This document shows positions 16,562 through 26,418 of a stretch of DNA of 64,000 nucleotides, in pieces; the stretch's first letter is position 1, and the number at the start of each line of letters is the position of its first letter. A program made the position numbers and the translations under genes. The notes under the pieces are model-generated. The model was not told the origin of the DNA, ran no database searches, and saw only the letters and a list, made by a program, of their open reading frames with translations. This DNA is from Streptomyces sp. NRRL B-24484 (GTDB lineage Bacteria > Actinomycetota > Actinomycetes > Streptomycetales > Streptomycetaceae). The DNA lies in the NCBI RefSeq assembly GCF_000717715.1, contig NZ_JOAI01000023.1, positions 124,001 to 188,000 of the forward strand, in the 5' to 3' direction.

Positions 16562-18837
16562 AGCTCGTCCTCCTCCTCGCGCCGGGCGGACTCGATGAGC
16601 GCGGTGTAGTGCCCGCCGAGCGCCAACAGCTCGTCGTGGGTACCGCGTTCGACGATCTCCCCCCGGTCCAGCACGATGATCTCGTCGGCGTCGCGGACCG
16701 TGGAGAGCCGGTGCGCGATGGTCAGGCAGGCGCAGCCGCGCCGCCGCAGGTTGTCCATGATCACGCGCTCGGTCTCCGGGTCGAGCGCGCTGGTGGCCTC
16801 GTCCAGCACCAGCAGGGTCGGCCGGCCGGCGAGGGCGCGGGCGAGCTCCAGCCGCTGGCGCTGGCCGCCGCTGAAGTTGCGGCCGCCCTCCAGGACGGGG
16901 CTGTGCACACCGCCGGGCCTGGTCATCACGGTGTCGAAGACGGCGGCGTCGTGCAGGGCGGCGGTGACGGCGTCGTCGGGGACGTCGTCGTTCCACAGCG
17001 TCAGGTTGTCGCGGACGGTGCCCTCGAAGAGCGAGATGTCCTGGTCGACGTAGGCGAGCGAGGCGGCGAGCACGGTGCGGGAGATCTCCTCGCGGGGGCG
17101 GCCGTCAAGCAGGACGCGGCCCTCCCACGGGGTGTAGAGGCCGGTGAGCAGCCGTCCCAGGGTGGACTTGCCGCTGCCGGAGCCGCCGACCACCGCGATC
17201 CGGCGGCCGGGGACGACGGTCAGGTTCAGGTCCTTGATCACCGGCTCGGAGAGCGGGCTGTAGCCGAAGGTGACGTGCTCGAAGACGAGTTCGCCCTCCA
17301 GCTTGGCGCCGGGCGGCGGCTCGGCGGCGGCGAAGCAGGCCGCCACCGGGTAGCGCTCGACGTCGTACAGCCGCTTGATGTCGGCGGTGACGTCCTGCAG
17401 CCGGCCGCCCAGGTTGGTGAGTTGGGCGACCGGGCGGCTGAGCGCGGCGAGCAGGGTCTGGAAGGAGACCAGCAGGCCGACGCTCATCGCGCCGTCCACC
17501 ACTCGCTGGCCGCCGACCAGCAGGATCAGGCCGCTGTTGAGGGCGGCCAGCATCGGCGGCACGACCGTCAGCACGGCGCTGGGGATGCCGAGCTTCTGCT
17601 TGGCGGTGTCCACCTTGGCGAGGAAGCCCGCCCAGCGGCTGAAGGCGTCCGGCTCGGCACCGGTGGCCTTGACCGTCTCGATCAGCGAGAGCGTGGTGAA
17701 GGTGGTGGCGGTCAGGTTGCCGCGGTCGGTGCGCAGGGCGGCGACCGCGTCGGTGCGCGAGCGGGCCACCGCCTGCAGCACCACCACGTTGAGCAGCGCC
17801 ATGCCGACGCCGACCACGCCCAGCAGGACGTCGTAGCGGACGAGCACCGCGGCGTAGAACAGCACCAGGCCGAGGTTGATGACGGTCAGCGCGACGTCGC
17901 GGGAGAGGATCTCGGCGACCACGTCGTTGCCGGCCACCCGCTTGGCGACCTCGGCCGGCCGCCGCTGCAGGAAGAAGTCCACCGGCAGCCGCAGCAGGTG
18001 GCGGAAGAACCGGGCCGAGCTGACCATGCCCATCCGGATCTCCAGCCGCAGCAGGTAGTGCCGCTGGACGGAGGTGAGCACGAAGACGGCGAGCGCGGTG
18101 GTGGTCATGGCGGCCAGCAGCGGCAGGAGGTAGCCGCTGCCGCCGCCGGCCAGGACCCGGTCGATGAAGACCCGGGTGTACGCGGGCACCGCGATGCCGG
18201 GCACCACCAGCAGCAGGCTGGCCAGCAGCACCAGCGGCATCGCGCGGCCGGAGGGCAGCCGCCGCTCCAGCAGGGCGCGGCCGACGCCGCCGCGGCTGCC
18301 GCCGGTGACGAAGTCGGGACCCTTCTCGAAGGACAGCACGATCCCGGTGAACCCGGAGTCGAACTCCTCCCACTCCATCAGCCGCGGCCCGCTGGCCGGG
18401 TCGTTGACGGCGACGACGGTGCGCCCGTAGCGGGTGCGCACCCCCTCGACGACCATGAAGTGCTGGAAGGCCCAGAAGATGATGACCGGGCCGGTGAGGT
18501 CCTTCAGCCGGTCGGCCTCGGTCTGGTAGCCGCGGGCGGTGAGCCCGTAGGTGCGGGCGGCGGAGAGCAGCGTGGAGGCCCGGGCGCCGTCCCGGGAGAC
18601 GCCGCAGACGCCGCGCAGGTCCTCCAGCGGCACGTGCCGCCCGTGGTACGCGAGGATCATCGCCAGGCTGGCGGCGCCGCACTCCACCGACTCCATCTGC
18701 AGCACGGTGGGCACGGCGTGCCGCCAGCGGCGCGGGGTGCGCCGCCGGTCGGCGCGGGGCGGGCGCCGCCCGGGCCGGCGCCGGCGGCGCCGCTCCTCGG
18801 GCGGTGCGGGGGCGGTCCCCGGGACGGTGGTCGTCAT
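16558..18837 (-). CDS. NHLM peptidase/permease/ATP-binding exporter (C39 peptidase ABC)
   Basis: The product has 759 residues. After an Arg-rich tail, the C39 protease domain shows C53 (QMESVECGAASLAM), H126 (FWAFQHFMVVEGV) and D146 (VAVNDPASG). The transmembrane domain spans about 200-480. The ATPase domain has Walker A GGSGSGKST (near residue 550), signature FSGGQRQRLELARAL and Walker B LLVLDEATSALD. It should cut the precursor after the double glycine at 110-111 and export the core. The ATG at 18837 begins MTTTVPGTAP. It is co-transcribed with the HlyD-like adaptor (11-bp gap) and overlaps the partner ATPase. Confidence 0.95.
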   Translation of the reverse strand: MTTTVPGTAPAPPEERRRRRRPGRRPPRADRRRTPRRWRHAVPTVLQMESVECGAASLAMILAYHGRHVPLEDLRGVCGVSRDGARASTLLSAARTYGLTARGYQTEADRLKDLTGPVIIFWAFQHFMVVEGVRTRYGRTVVAVNDPASGPRLMEWEEFDSGFTGIVLSFEKGPDFVTGGSRGGVGRALLERRLPSGRAMPLVLLASLLLVVPGIAVPAYTRVFIDRVLAGGGSGYLLPLLAAMTTTALAVFVLTSVQRHYLLRLEIRMGMVSSARFFRHLLRLPVDFFLQRRPAEVAKRVAGNDVVAEILSRDVALTVINLGLVLFYAAVLVRYDVLLGVVGVGMALLNVVVLQAVARSRTDAVAALRTDRGNLTATTFTTLSLIETVKATGAEPDAFSRWAGFLAKVDTAKQKLGIPSAVLTVVPPMLAALNSGLILLVGGQRVVDGAMSVGLLVSFQTLLAALSRPVAQLTNLGGRLQDVTADIKRLYDVERYPVAACFAAAEPPPGAKLEGELVFEHVTFGYSPLSEPVIKDLNLTVVPGRRIAVVGGSGSGKSTLGRLLTGLYTPWEGRVLLDGRPREEISRTVLAASLAYVDQDISLFEGTVRDNLTLWNDDVPDDAVTAALHDAAVFDTVMTRPGGVHSPVLEGGRNFSGGQRQRLELARALAGRPTLLVLDEATSALDPETERVIMDNLRRRGCACLTIAHRLSTVRDADEIIVLDRGEIVERGTHDELLALGGHYTALIESARREEEDEL

Positions 18838-18848
18838 CGCGCGCCCCC

Positions 18849-19661
18849 TCAGCGGCCGAGGATCAGGTTGAACGGGGTCTGCCGGCCGACGTTGATCGTG
18901 GCGGTGACCGAGACCTGGGTGGTCAGCGGCGTCGGAGGGCCGCTCTGCGAGGTCCAGGCGAAGCCCGTCCGGGTGGCCGGGTCGGGCATCAGGTCGACCA
19001 CGACCAGCCGCGGCGGCGAGCCGTCCAGGTAGCGCTGCGCCGCGAGGTCGCCGCCGACCAGGCCGGAGACGGCCTCCCGGGTGAGTGCGTACGGGCTGAC
19101 CGAGCTGACCGTGCCGCGCAGCAGGCCGAAGGCGCCGGCCGGGGCGGTGGAGACGGACAGGTCGACGTCCATGCCGGGGGCGAGCGCGGTGGCCCTGGCG
19201 GCCGGCACGAAGACCATGGCGACCATCCGGTCCTGCGCGGTGTCGGTGCGCTCCACCGAGGCGATCGGCGCGCCGGGCGCGACCACCTGGCCGTCCGTCA
19301 CGGACAGGCCGACGACGTGGCCGCCGAACGGGCTGGTCACCTCGCGGCTGTGCCCCTCGGCGTCCTCGATGCGCACCACCGTCTGGCCGAGCCGCAGCTG
19401 GTCGGCGGGCCGGGTCAGCACCGAGCGGACCATCCCGGCGACCGGGCTCTGGATCAGCGCGGTGCCGCTCGGGCGGGTGAGCAGGCCGGGGGCGTCCACG
19501 GTGATCGGGATCCGCCCGGCGAAGGTCCACAGCACCGCGGCGCTCATGGTGATCAGCACGACGAACAGCGCGACCCAGCCGCGCGGTGCCGCCAGCAGGG
19601 TCGGCGAGTCCAACTCGTCCGGCTCCCGCATCCGCTGCAGGGCCTTGAAACGGAACTTCAC
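18849..19661 (-). CDS. NHLM system secretion protein (HlyD-like membrane fusion protein)
   Basis: The product has 270 residues. One N-terminal membrane helix (GWVALFVVLITMSAAVLW, about 28-45) is followed by a periplasmic-adaptor-like lipoyl/barrel-sandwich region (SPVAGMVRSVL...SPFGGHVVGLSVTDGQVV). It lacks a long coiled coil, as fits a short Gram-positive HlyD-like adaptor (TIGR03794-like). It lies between the dehydrogenase and the exporter genes and should couple with the C39 ABC pair. Confidence 0.9.
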   Translation of the reverse strand: MKFRFKALQRMREPDELDSPTLLAAPRGWVALFVVLITMSAAVLWTFAGRIPITVDAPGLLTRPSGTALIQSPVAGMVRSVLTRPADQLRLGQTVVRIEDAEGHSREVTSPFGGHVVGLSVTDGQVVAPGAPIASVERTDTAQDRMVAMVFVPAARATALAPGMDVDLSVSTAPAGAFGLLRGTVSSVSPYALTREAVSGLVGGDLAAQRYLDGSPPRLVVVDLMPDPATRTGFAWTSQSGPPTPLTTQVSVTATINVGRQTPFNLILGR

Positions 19662-19683
19662 CGGCCCGCCCCCCTCGTGTCCG

Positions 19684-21192
19684 TCATCTCTTGGTCTCTC
19701 TCCTGGGCACGCCGACGTCGGTGCGGAGCGTGCCGGGCCTGCTGCCGAGGATCAGTTCGCCGACGGTGCCCTCGGTGAAGAAGTCGATGCCGCTCGCGGT
19801 CGCGAAGTCGCCGGCGTCGCCGCCGCCGAGGCCGCAGACGGCGAGGTCCATGGCGGTGCCGACCAGGTAGAGCGTCTGGTAGAGCGCGCCCACGTGCTTG
19901 AGGATCAGCGGGTAGGCGACCGTCTCGTACTTCCACATCACCCGGCCGAAGCGGGCGGTGACCAGCAGCACCACCTGCGGGTCCGCCTTCATCAGGGCGG
20001 CCTCGCGGGCGTTGGCGACGAGTGCCGCGGTGGCCGGGCACGGCTCGGCGACCAGCTCCAGCTCGTGCCGGTCGGTGGCGTAGTGCCACAGCCCGGGCCG
20101 CAGCCCCGCGCAGTTGGTCACCAGCGGGTAGACCTCCAGCTCGTGGACGGCCCCGCCGCTCGGGTAGGGCCGGTCGGCGAGCTCCTGACCGTCCCCGCCG
20201 GTGAAGGTCTGCCGGCGGCGCATCGCCCGGTAGAGCAGCTCGCCGAGCCGGTCCGCGGTCAGCGGCGCCCCGTCGTCGTGCTCGCGGACGGACCGCCGCT
20301 CCTCCAGCACCTCGGTGAACGGCCGGTCCGCCCGGGCCACCGCCGCCAGGTCCGGCACGGCCAGGGCGACCTTCTCGCCGGGGAACGGCGGCGGCGAGGC
20401 CGGCTCGGGCCCGAACCGGTCGCCGAAGCGGTAGGTGCCGCCGTAGCCGGCCGAGGCGGTCGGCCGCCGGGTCCGGGTGTGGAAGGCGAGGTCGGCGGCG
20501 GCCCACTGGGCGAACCGCTGCTCGTCCGCCTCCGGCTCCTGCCCCGGCGCGCCGTAGGCCAGCAGCCCGGCCGCGGCGAAGAGCCGCAGGGTCTGCCGGA
20601 CGGCCTCCAGCGGCAGTTCCCCGGGCAGCCGGGCGAGCCCGGCCGGGGTCGTCCAGTCGGCGAGCGCGGCCAGCAGCCCGGCGGCCCGCGGTCCGAGCTC
20701 GACGGCGAGCGGGCTGCCCGGCGAGCGGACCAGCAGCGCGCCGCCCTCGGGCGCCGCAGAGGCGAACCGGGAGAGCTTGACCCGCCCGGTCGGGTCCGGG
20801 GTCGGCCCGGGCTCGCACGCGCCGCGGCCGATCGGCCGCAGCCGGGCCAGCGGCTGCTCGCCGTCCTCCGCGGCCAGGTGCACCGCGTGCTCCAGCAGGC
20901 CGGCCAGGCCGAGCCGGCGGCGGGTCAGCTGCCAGCGCATCAGGCCGGCGTCGCCGTCCCGGCCGGCCACCAGGGCGGCCAGCTCCTCCTCCGTCCGCTC
21001 GCCGGCGGCCAGCGCGGCCACCGCCTCGCGGGCCCCGGCCAGCAGGTCGGGCAGGTCGAGGGCGCCCACCGGGGCGGTGAGCCGCAGACCGCGGGCGCCG
21101 GCCGGGGCGGCCGCGGCGTCGCGGCGCAGCCGCAGCCGGCGCACCGCGCGGGTGCCGACAGCCTGCCCGGCCGGGTCGAGAACTGTGGTCAT
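19684..21192 (-). CDS. SagB-type FMN-dependent azoline dehydrogenase
   Basis: The product has 502 residues. The N-terminal 250 residues are a docking or winged-helix-like region. The C-terminal nitroreductase-like domain has EERRSVREHDD (FMN-phosphate Arg region), RPYPSGGAVHELEVYPLV, and YETVAYPLILKHVGALYQTLYL with VGTAMDLAVCGLGG. These are hallmarks of SagB/McbC thiazoline dehydrogenases. It should oxidise thiazolines to thiazoles. It lies 19 bp after the cyclodehydratase gene in one operon. The length is typical of fused SagB proteins in actinobacteria. Confidence 0.94.
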   Translation of the reverse strand: MTTVLDPAGQAVGTRAVRRLRLRRDAAAAPAGARGLRLTAPVGALDLPDLLAGAREAVAALAAGERTEEELAALVAGRDGDAGLMRWQLTRRRLGLAGLLEHAVHLAAEDGEQPLARLRPIGRGACEPGPTPDPTGRVKLSRFASAAPEGGALLVRSPGSPLAVELGPRAAGLLAALADWTTPAGLARLPGELPLEAVRQTLRLFAAAGLLAYGAPGQEPEADEQRFAQWAAADLAFHTRTRRPTASAGYGGTYRFGDRFGPEPASPPPFPGEKVALAVPDLAAVARADRPFTEVLEERRSVREHDDGAPLTADRLGELLYRAMRRRQTFTGGDGQELADRPYPSGGAVHELEVYPLVTNCAGLRPGLWHYATDRHELELVAEPCPATAALVANAREAALMKADPQVVLLVTARFGRVMWKYETVAYPLILKHVGALYQTLYLVGTAMDLAVCGLGGGDAGDFATASGIDFFTEGTVGELILGSRPGTLRTDVGVPRRETKR

Positions 21193-21211
21193 GGTGTGTG
21201 TCCCCCGCGGC

Positions 21212-23488
21212 CTAGAAGAAGACGTTCTTCGGGTTGAGCTGCTCCTCGGTGAGCGGGGCGGCGAGCGCGCCCTGCTGCACCGGCACGTCGTACAGCCGGC
21301 CCGGGGCGAGGCGGCGCCAGAAGTGCCGCATGCCGGGGGCGATCACCTTGACCACGCTGAGGTCGAGGTCGGGGCGGCTCTGGTCCAGCACGATGACCTC
21401 GATGCCGCGGGCGCGGGCCCGCTCCACGCAGTCCCGGACGTGGTCGGCGAGGTCGTCGCCGGCCGGCGGGACGAAGTCGCCGAGGGCGGTGGGCCGCAGG
21501 CCCTCGCCGGGCAGCAGCCACGGCTCGGCGGCGACCGTCGCCGTCCGGCACCACTCCAGGGTCTCCAGGTCGTCGGTGCGGTAGAGGGTGGCCCCGTTCT
21601 CGTCCCGGCGGTCGACGAACGGCAGGAACTGGTTGACCTCGGTGAGTGCGCGGATCGCGGCGATCCGGGCGTCCGGGTGGGCGCCGAAGCCGACCATGAC
21701 GTCCTCGACCTCGTGCCGGCGCCGGGAGATCGCCGCGAAGGTCGGCACCCCCAGGTCGGAGGTGATGTCGAGGACCCACAGGTCGCGGTCGACGGAGTCG
21801 TAGAAGGCGCGCATCGTCGCCACGTACGGGTCGTTCAGCGAGTCCAGGTCGAACTCCGGCCGCGGCAGCCGGTTGTACCACCACAGGGCGACGGCGTCCC
21901 GCTCGACGACCTCGCAGAAGCCCTGCAGGATCGCCTCCTCCAGGGTGTTGCCGCTGGCGCAGCCGTTGGAGTCGCCGACGCAGTAGAAGTGCTCGGCGAG
22001 GTCCGGGTGGCCGTACCAGGCGTAGCCGGAGGGGATCAGCCGCTCGCTGTCGTGGGTGAGCGACCAGGCGCGCGACCAGTCGAGTTCGGCGTCGGCCGGG
22101 AAGGGGTCCGGCACCAGGTGCAGCCGGTGCGTCGGGACGGCGTTCCACTCGGCGCGGCCCGCGAACTGGGCCTCGGAGAAGAGCAGCAGGTCGTCCATGT
22201 GGACGGCCACCGCCGGGTCGAGGTCCCGGTAGGCGGCCCGGACGACCGGCTCCTCGCCGCGCCACACCGCCGAGTAGCGCTCGATGGCCTCGCAGACGGC
22301 GCTGACCTTGGCCTGGATCTCCGAGCGGCCCTTGCCGCCGCTCTGGCCGCGCATGTTGCGGCGCAGCAGGTCCATGTTGTCGTTCACCATGGCGAAGTTG
22401 TGGCCGGCGGTGAAGCTGTAGGTGATGCCGTTGCCGGTGTCCTCGTGCGCGCCCAGCCGGGTGATCGCGCCGAACTGCGGGCTGATGTGGTGCTTCAGCC
22501 GGTCGTAGGTGAACTCCGGGGCCTGGATCCGGTACCCGCCGTCCGTGGTGTGCCGGGCCGGGCTCGGCGACAGCACCACCTTGGGGCTGCGCTCGGCGAT
22601 CAGGCCCGGGTCGCCGCAGCTCGGGCACTGCGGCTGCCGGACGAGGACGTGCTCGGCGGTCTGCAGGGTCGCCAGGTCGAGGCTGACCATCCGGCCGTCC
22701 AGCGCGGCGGAACCGCCGGTGGCGAGGATCCGGCCGGCCTCGGCGGCGAGCAGCTGGCCGAGCAGGGCCGGCCCGGCGGGGATCGCCGAGCGCACCGGGT
22801 GCAGCGGGGCGGACTCGCCGCGCTTGCCGGCCAGGTACCGCTGGACCTGTCGGTTGCCGCTGATCCGCTGGGCGATGCAGGTCCAGCAGCCGGTGCTGCC
22901 GGGACGCAGCAGCGGGCCGAGCCAGGGGCTGGTGCCGGTCGGGCGGGCCAGCAGCCAGGGCCGGCCGTCGGCGAGCCGGGCGGTGTTGATCCGGCCGAGC
23001 GCCGGGTCGAGGTAGTCGTCGGTGAGGGCGACGACCAGGGCGTCCGCGCCGGCGGCGACCGCCTCGTCCTCGCCGGCGGCCCGGGCGCGCAGGCCGGTCG
23101 CGGCGAGCGCGTCCACCACAGGAGCCGGGTCGGTGGCGCCGAACGCCACCACCAGCAGCTCGGTGGCCGCGGCGGCGGCGAGCACCGCGGCCGGGTCGAC
23201 GCCCTGCGCGTCCCAGTGCGCCAGCACCTCCTCCGGCAGGTCGGGGCGGCCCTCGGCGAGGTGCCCGGCGGCCTCGTAGCGGCGCAGCGCGGTCAGCGCC
23301 TGGCCCAGCGGCACCGCGGCGCCGAGCTCCCCGAGGATCTCGGCGACGGTGCGCCGGCCGTCCAGCAGCGGCAGCAGCCGTACCGCGGCCGCGCCCGGAA
23401 CGATGTAGTCCTGGCCGTCGCCGATCAGGAAGACCTTGCCGTCCACCACGTCGCTCAGAAAATGCGCCTTGAGCCGCGGACGCTCCAT
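21212..23488 (-). CDS. Fused leader-binding/YcaO cyclodehydratase (TOMM C-D fusion)
   Basis: The product has 758 residues. Residues 1-310 form the E1-like/leader-recognition half with a four-cysteine zinc site: C201-x2-C204 (GCWTCIAQ) and C288-x2-C291 (QCPSCGD). Residues about 330-758 are the YcaO domain with both ATP motifs, S-x3-E-x2-E-R (SAVCEAIER, 396-404) and Q-x3-E-x2-E-R (QGFCEVVER, 522-530). It should activate Cys amides in the core with ATP to form thiazolines. The end is NPKNVFF, without the usual PxPxP tail. The ATG at 23488 is chosen over 23494 because of GGGGGA spacing. It is the first gene of the leftward operon. Confidence 0.95.
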   Translation of the reverse strand: MERPRLKAHFLSDVVDGKVFLIGDGQDYIVPGAAAVRLLPLLDGRRTVAEILGELGAAVPLGQALTALRRYEAAGHLAEGRPDLPEEVLAHWDAQGVDPAAVLAAAAATELLVVAFGATDPAPVVDALAATGLRARAAGEDEAVAAGADALVVALTDDYLDPALGRINTARLADGRPWLLARPTGTSPWLGPLLRPGSTGCWTCIAQRISGNRQVQRYLAGKRGESAPLHPVRSAIPAGPALLGQLLAAEAGRILATGGSAALDGRMVSLDLATLQTAEHVLVRQPQCPSCGDPGLIAERSPKVVLSPSPARHTTDGGYRIQAPEFTYDRLKHHISPQFGAITRLGAHEDTGNGITYSFTAGHNFAMVNDNMDLLRRNMRGQSGGKGRSEIQAKVSAVCEAIERYSAVWRGEEPVVRAAYRDLDPAVAVHMDDLLLFSEAQFAGRAEWNAVPTHRLHLVPDPFPADAELDWSRAWSLTHDSERLIPSGYAWYGHPDLAEHFYCVGDSNGCASGNTLEEAILQGFCEVVERDAVALWWYNRLPRPEFDLDSLNDPYVATMRAFYDSVDRDLWVLDITSDLGVPTFAAISRRRHEVEDVMVGFGAHPDARIAAIRALTEVNQFLPFVDRRDENGATLYRTDDLETLEWCRTATVAAEPWLLPGEGLRPTALGDFVPPAGDDLADHVRDCVERARARGIEVIVLDQSRPDLDLSVVKVIAPGMRHFWRRLAPGRLYDVPVQQGALAAPLTEEQLNPKNVFF

Positions 23489-23767
23489 GTGCATCCCCCG
23501 TTTTCCCGTGAGTGCCGGCCGCCGCACATTGCCGGGGCGACCCTGCCGGTTCATTCGAACATGTCGTCAAAACGGCTGTACATACTGCAAATTCGTGTCC
23601 GGTACGGAATTACGCATCGCCGTCGATTGCGTATTGCTTTCCGGCAGTACGTAGCCGTGTACGTATGCCGCCGCCCGCGTTGACAGCCCCTCGGGCGCGG
23701 GGATACTGGTGTGCTTGCGGACCACCGGCCCGGCCCGGGCGGGGGGCCGCGGCGTACGGGGGGACGC
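23489..23767. promoter_or_regulatory. Divergent promoter region YcaO operon / LAL regulator with TACGNA sites
   Basis: This 279-bp spacer separates two divergent genes. It holds TACGCAT (23611-23617), ATTGCGTA (23626-23633), TACGTA (23648-23653) and TACGTAT (23660-23666). The first two form an imperfect inverted repeat (TACGCATCG...CGATTGCGTA). The sites match the elements before the precursor and carbamoyltransferase genes. The rest of the spacer is a moderate-GC leader without an ORF I trust. Confidence 0.7.
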
Positions 23768-26323
23768 ATGTCGGCGGGGAGTCTGCTGCACCGGGAACGC
23801 GAACTGGCCGATCTGGCGCAGGCCGTGGCGCAGGCGGGGGCCGGCAGTCCGGCCGTGGTGCTGATCCGCGGCCCGCGCGGCATCGGCAAGACCGCGCTGC
23901 TGCGCGCGGCCCTCGCCCGGGTGCCCGGCGAGGCGGTCGTACTGCGGGCCCGCTGCCACGACAACGAGCGCGATTTCCCGTACGGCGTCGTCCGTCAGCT
24001 TTTTGACCCGTTCATGTCGGGATCGGGTGTCGTGCCGCAGCCGGAATTCGCCGCGGAATCCCCCGGCGGAATCCTCGCCGGAGCCCTTCCGGACACCGCG
24101 GACGCCGGTGCCGCCGACGGATCCGACGCATCCGGCGGCGGGGGGGCCGGAAACGGCCGGCGGCAGGTGCTCGACAGCCTTTTCCACGCCGCCAGGTCGC
24201 TCACCAGCCGCACCCCGGTCGTCATGGCCATCGACGACCTGCACCTCGCCGACGACGCCTCCCGGCAGTGGTTCTCCTACCTCGCCCGGCGCCTCGACGG
24301 CCTCCCCGTCGCCCTCCTCGCCACCACCGCCGACGAGGCGGCCGACCCGCTCACCGCCGAACTCGGCGTCCTCGGCCACGCCCGGACGGTCGCCCCCGGA
24401 CCGCTCTGCGACAGCTGCACCGCCGAACGGCTCGCCGAGGAGTTCGCCGGCCCGGTCGACCCCGAGCTCGCCGCCGTCTGCCACGACCTGTCCCGCGGCA
24501 ACCCGCTGGTGCTCGGCGAACTGACCGCCCGCCTGCTCGCCGACCGGACCTCCCCCGGCTCGCCCGACTTCGACGCCGTCCTGCGCACCGGCGCCGCCAC
24601 CCTCGCCGACACCACCCTCAGCTGGCTTCGCGGCACCCACCCGCGGGCGATGGAACTGCTCACCGGCCTCGCCGTACTCGGCCCCGGCGCCGACCTGGCC
24701 ACCGCCGCCCTGCTCATGGGCCAGGGCGACCTGCTCGCCGACGAGGCCCGCGAGGCCCTGCGCCGCACCGACCTGGTCGACCCGGGCCCGCCGGAGGGCT
24801 TCCGGCACGAGATCGTCCGCACCGCGGTGCTGGCCCGCACCGACCCGGTCGCCCTGGTCGCCCTCCACCAGCGGGCGGCCGCGCTGCTGGTACGGCTCGG
24901 TGCGCCCGCCGTCCGCACCGCCGAGCACCTGATGTCCTCCGGTGCCACCGGCCTGGACTGGGCGCTGCCGGTGCTCCGCACCGCCGCCCGGGAGGCCGCC
25001 GCGGCCGGCCACTGGGACGACGCCGCCCGCTACCTGCAGCGCGCCCTCGCCGAGGCCCGCGAGGAGGACCTCGTCCGCGCCCTCACCGGCCAGCTCGGCA
25101 CCGTCGAACTCCACCGGGACGTCGCCGCCGGCGCCCGCTACGCAGCAGGCCTCGGCGCGGTCGCCCCGGCCGCCGAGCGCGCCGCCCTGCTCGCCCCCTT
25201 CGCCAACCCGCTGCTCGCCCTCGGACCGGCCGGCGCCGACATCCCGTTCGCGGAGACCGCGGCCGCCCTCGCCGCCACGGGCGAGCACGCACCCGAACTG
25301 CCCGTGCTCACCGCACAGGCCCTGCTCGCCGGCCGGCACGCCGCCCTGCGGCCCGCCGTCGAGGCCCTGCGCGCCGGCGGCAGCGAAGCGGACCGCACGG
25401 CACTCACTGCTGCACTGGCCGCGGCCACCGCCGCCGGCGGCCGCGCACCCCGGCGGGCCGTCCGGCTCGCCGCCCGCGCGGTGCGCGGCACCTCGCCCGC
25501 CGAGGCCGGGGTCGCCGTGCTCGGCGCCGCCATGGCCTTCGCCTGGAGCGGCCGCCTGGACGAGGCCGCCGCCTGGGCCGGCCGGGTGGTCCGCTCCGCC
25601 CAGCGCTGGAACCACCACGGCGAGGCCGCCCTCGCCCTGCTCGCCCGCTCCGACATCGCCCACCGGCAGGGCCACCTCGACGCGGCGCTCTCCGACGCCG
25701 AACGCGCCGAACAGCTCGCCGTCCGGGTCCGCGCCGACGAACTCGCCTGCGCCGCACGGGCCCTGAAGGTCCGCGCCCAACTGCGCCGGGGCGGCCGGGC
25801 CGACCCGGCCGCACTCACCGCGACCGCCCTGCCCGCCGACGCCCACCCGCTGGTCCGCGCCGTCGTGCTGGAGGCCCGCGGACTCGCCGCGGCCGCCCAC
25901 GGCGACCACGCCGAGGCGCTGCGGCTCTTCCTCGAATGCGGACACCAGCTGGCCGCCCGCGGCATCGCCAACCCGGCCTGCGTGCCGTGGCGCAGCCACG
26001 CCGCCCAGGCCTACCAGGCGCTCGGCGAGCACGCCGCCGCCCGGACCATCGCCGCCGACCCGCTGCCTGGGGCGGACGCCCGGCCGCCGCGGCCCGCGGA
26101 CGGCCGCGGCCCGGCCATCGGCACCCGCGACGCCGGACCGGTCCGGCTGACGCCGAGCGAGCGCCGGGTCACCGAGCTCGTCCTGCAGGGCCTCAGCAAC
26201 CTGGAGGTCGCGGAGCGCCTCTGCCTCAGCAAGCGGACGGTCGACACCCACCTCGGCCGCATCTACCGCAAGCTCGCCATCAAGGGCCGCCCCGAACTCG
26301 CCGCCGCCGTCAAGGCCCTCTGA
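23768..26323 (+). CDS. LAL-type LuxR family transcriptional regulator
   Basis: The product has 851 residues. The N-terminal ATPase has Walker A GPRGIGKTALLRAAL (about 39-53) and Walker B VVMAIDDLHLADD. A long TPR-like helical middle follows. The C-terminal LuxR helix-turn-helix is LTPSERRVTELVLQGLSNLE...LCLSKRTVDTHLGRIYRKL. It is a large ATP-binding regulator of the LAL class that commonly activates natural product clusters. It is divergent from the cyclodehydratase operon and is the prime candidate for cluster control. The ATG at 23768 follows a G-rich ribosome site. Confidence 0.93.
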   Translation: MSAGSLLHRERELADLAQAVAQAGAGSPAVVLIRGPRGIGKTALLRAALARVPGEAVVLRARCHDNERDFPYGVVRQLFDPFMSGSGVVPQPEFAAESPGGILAGALPDTADAGAADGSDASGGGGAGNGRRQVLDSLFHAARSLTSRTPVVMAIDDLHLADDASRQWFSYLARRLDGLPVALLATTADEAADPLTAELGVLGHARTVAPGPLCDSCTAERLAEEFAGPVDPELAAVCHDLSRGNPLVLGELTARLLADRTSPGSPDFDAVLRTGAATLADTTLSWLRGTHPRAMELLTGLAVLGPGADLATAALLMGQGDLLADEAREALRRTDLVDPGPPEGFRHEIVRTAVLARTDPVALVALHQRAAALLVRLGAPAVRTAEHLMSSGATGLDWALPVLRTAAREAAAAGHWDDAARYLQRALAEAREEDLVRALTGQLGTVELHRDVAAGARYAAGLGAVAPAAERAALLAPFANPLLALGPAGADIPFAETAAALAATGEHAPELPVLTAQALLAGRHAALRPAVEALRAGGSEADRTALTAALAAATAAGGRAPRRAVRLAARAVRGTSPAEAGVAVLGAAMAFAWSGRLDEAAAWAGRVVRSAQRWNHHGEAALALLARSDIAHRQGHLDAALSDAERAEQLAVRVRADELACAARALKVRAQLRRGGRADPAALTATALPADAHPLVRAVVLEARGLAAAAHGDHAEALRLFLECGHQLAARGIANPACVPWRSHAAQAYQALGEHAAARTIAADPLPGADARPPRPADGRGPAIGTRDAGPVRLTPSERRVTELVLQGLSNLEVAERLCLSKRTVDTHLGRIYRKLAIKGRPELAAAVKAL

Positions 26324-26333
26324 CCCGGCCAGG

Positions 26334-26399
26334 CCAGGGGCTCGGGGACCTGCGCACTCACCGCCGTGGGCGGCCAAAGCCGGGGCGTGCCGCCCCTGG
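26334..26399. repeat. Degenerate inverted repeat after the LAL gene
   Basis: CCAGGGG (26334-26340) pairs with CCCCTGG (26393-26399), and the left arm continues as CTCGGGGACCTGCGCAC, a relative of the arm at 13105. It sits between convergent genes and may act as a terminator, though the stem is short. Confidence 0.4.
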
Positions 26400-26418
26400 T
26401 GGTGCCGCCTGCCGTTCC

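Noticed and set aside
23489..23767. Possible transposon ends from palindromes
   Set aside because: No transposase or target duplications are present; the sites match operators at two other places.
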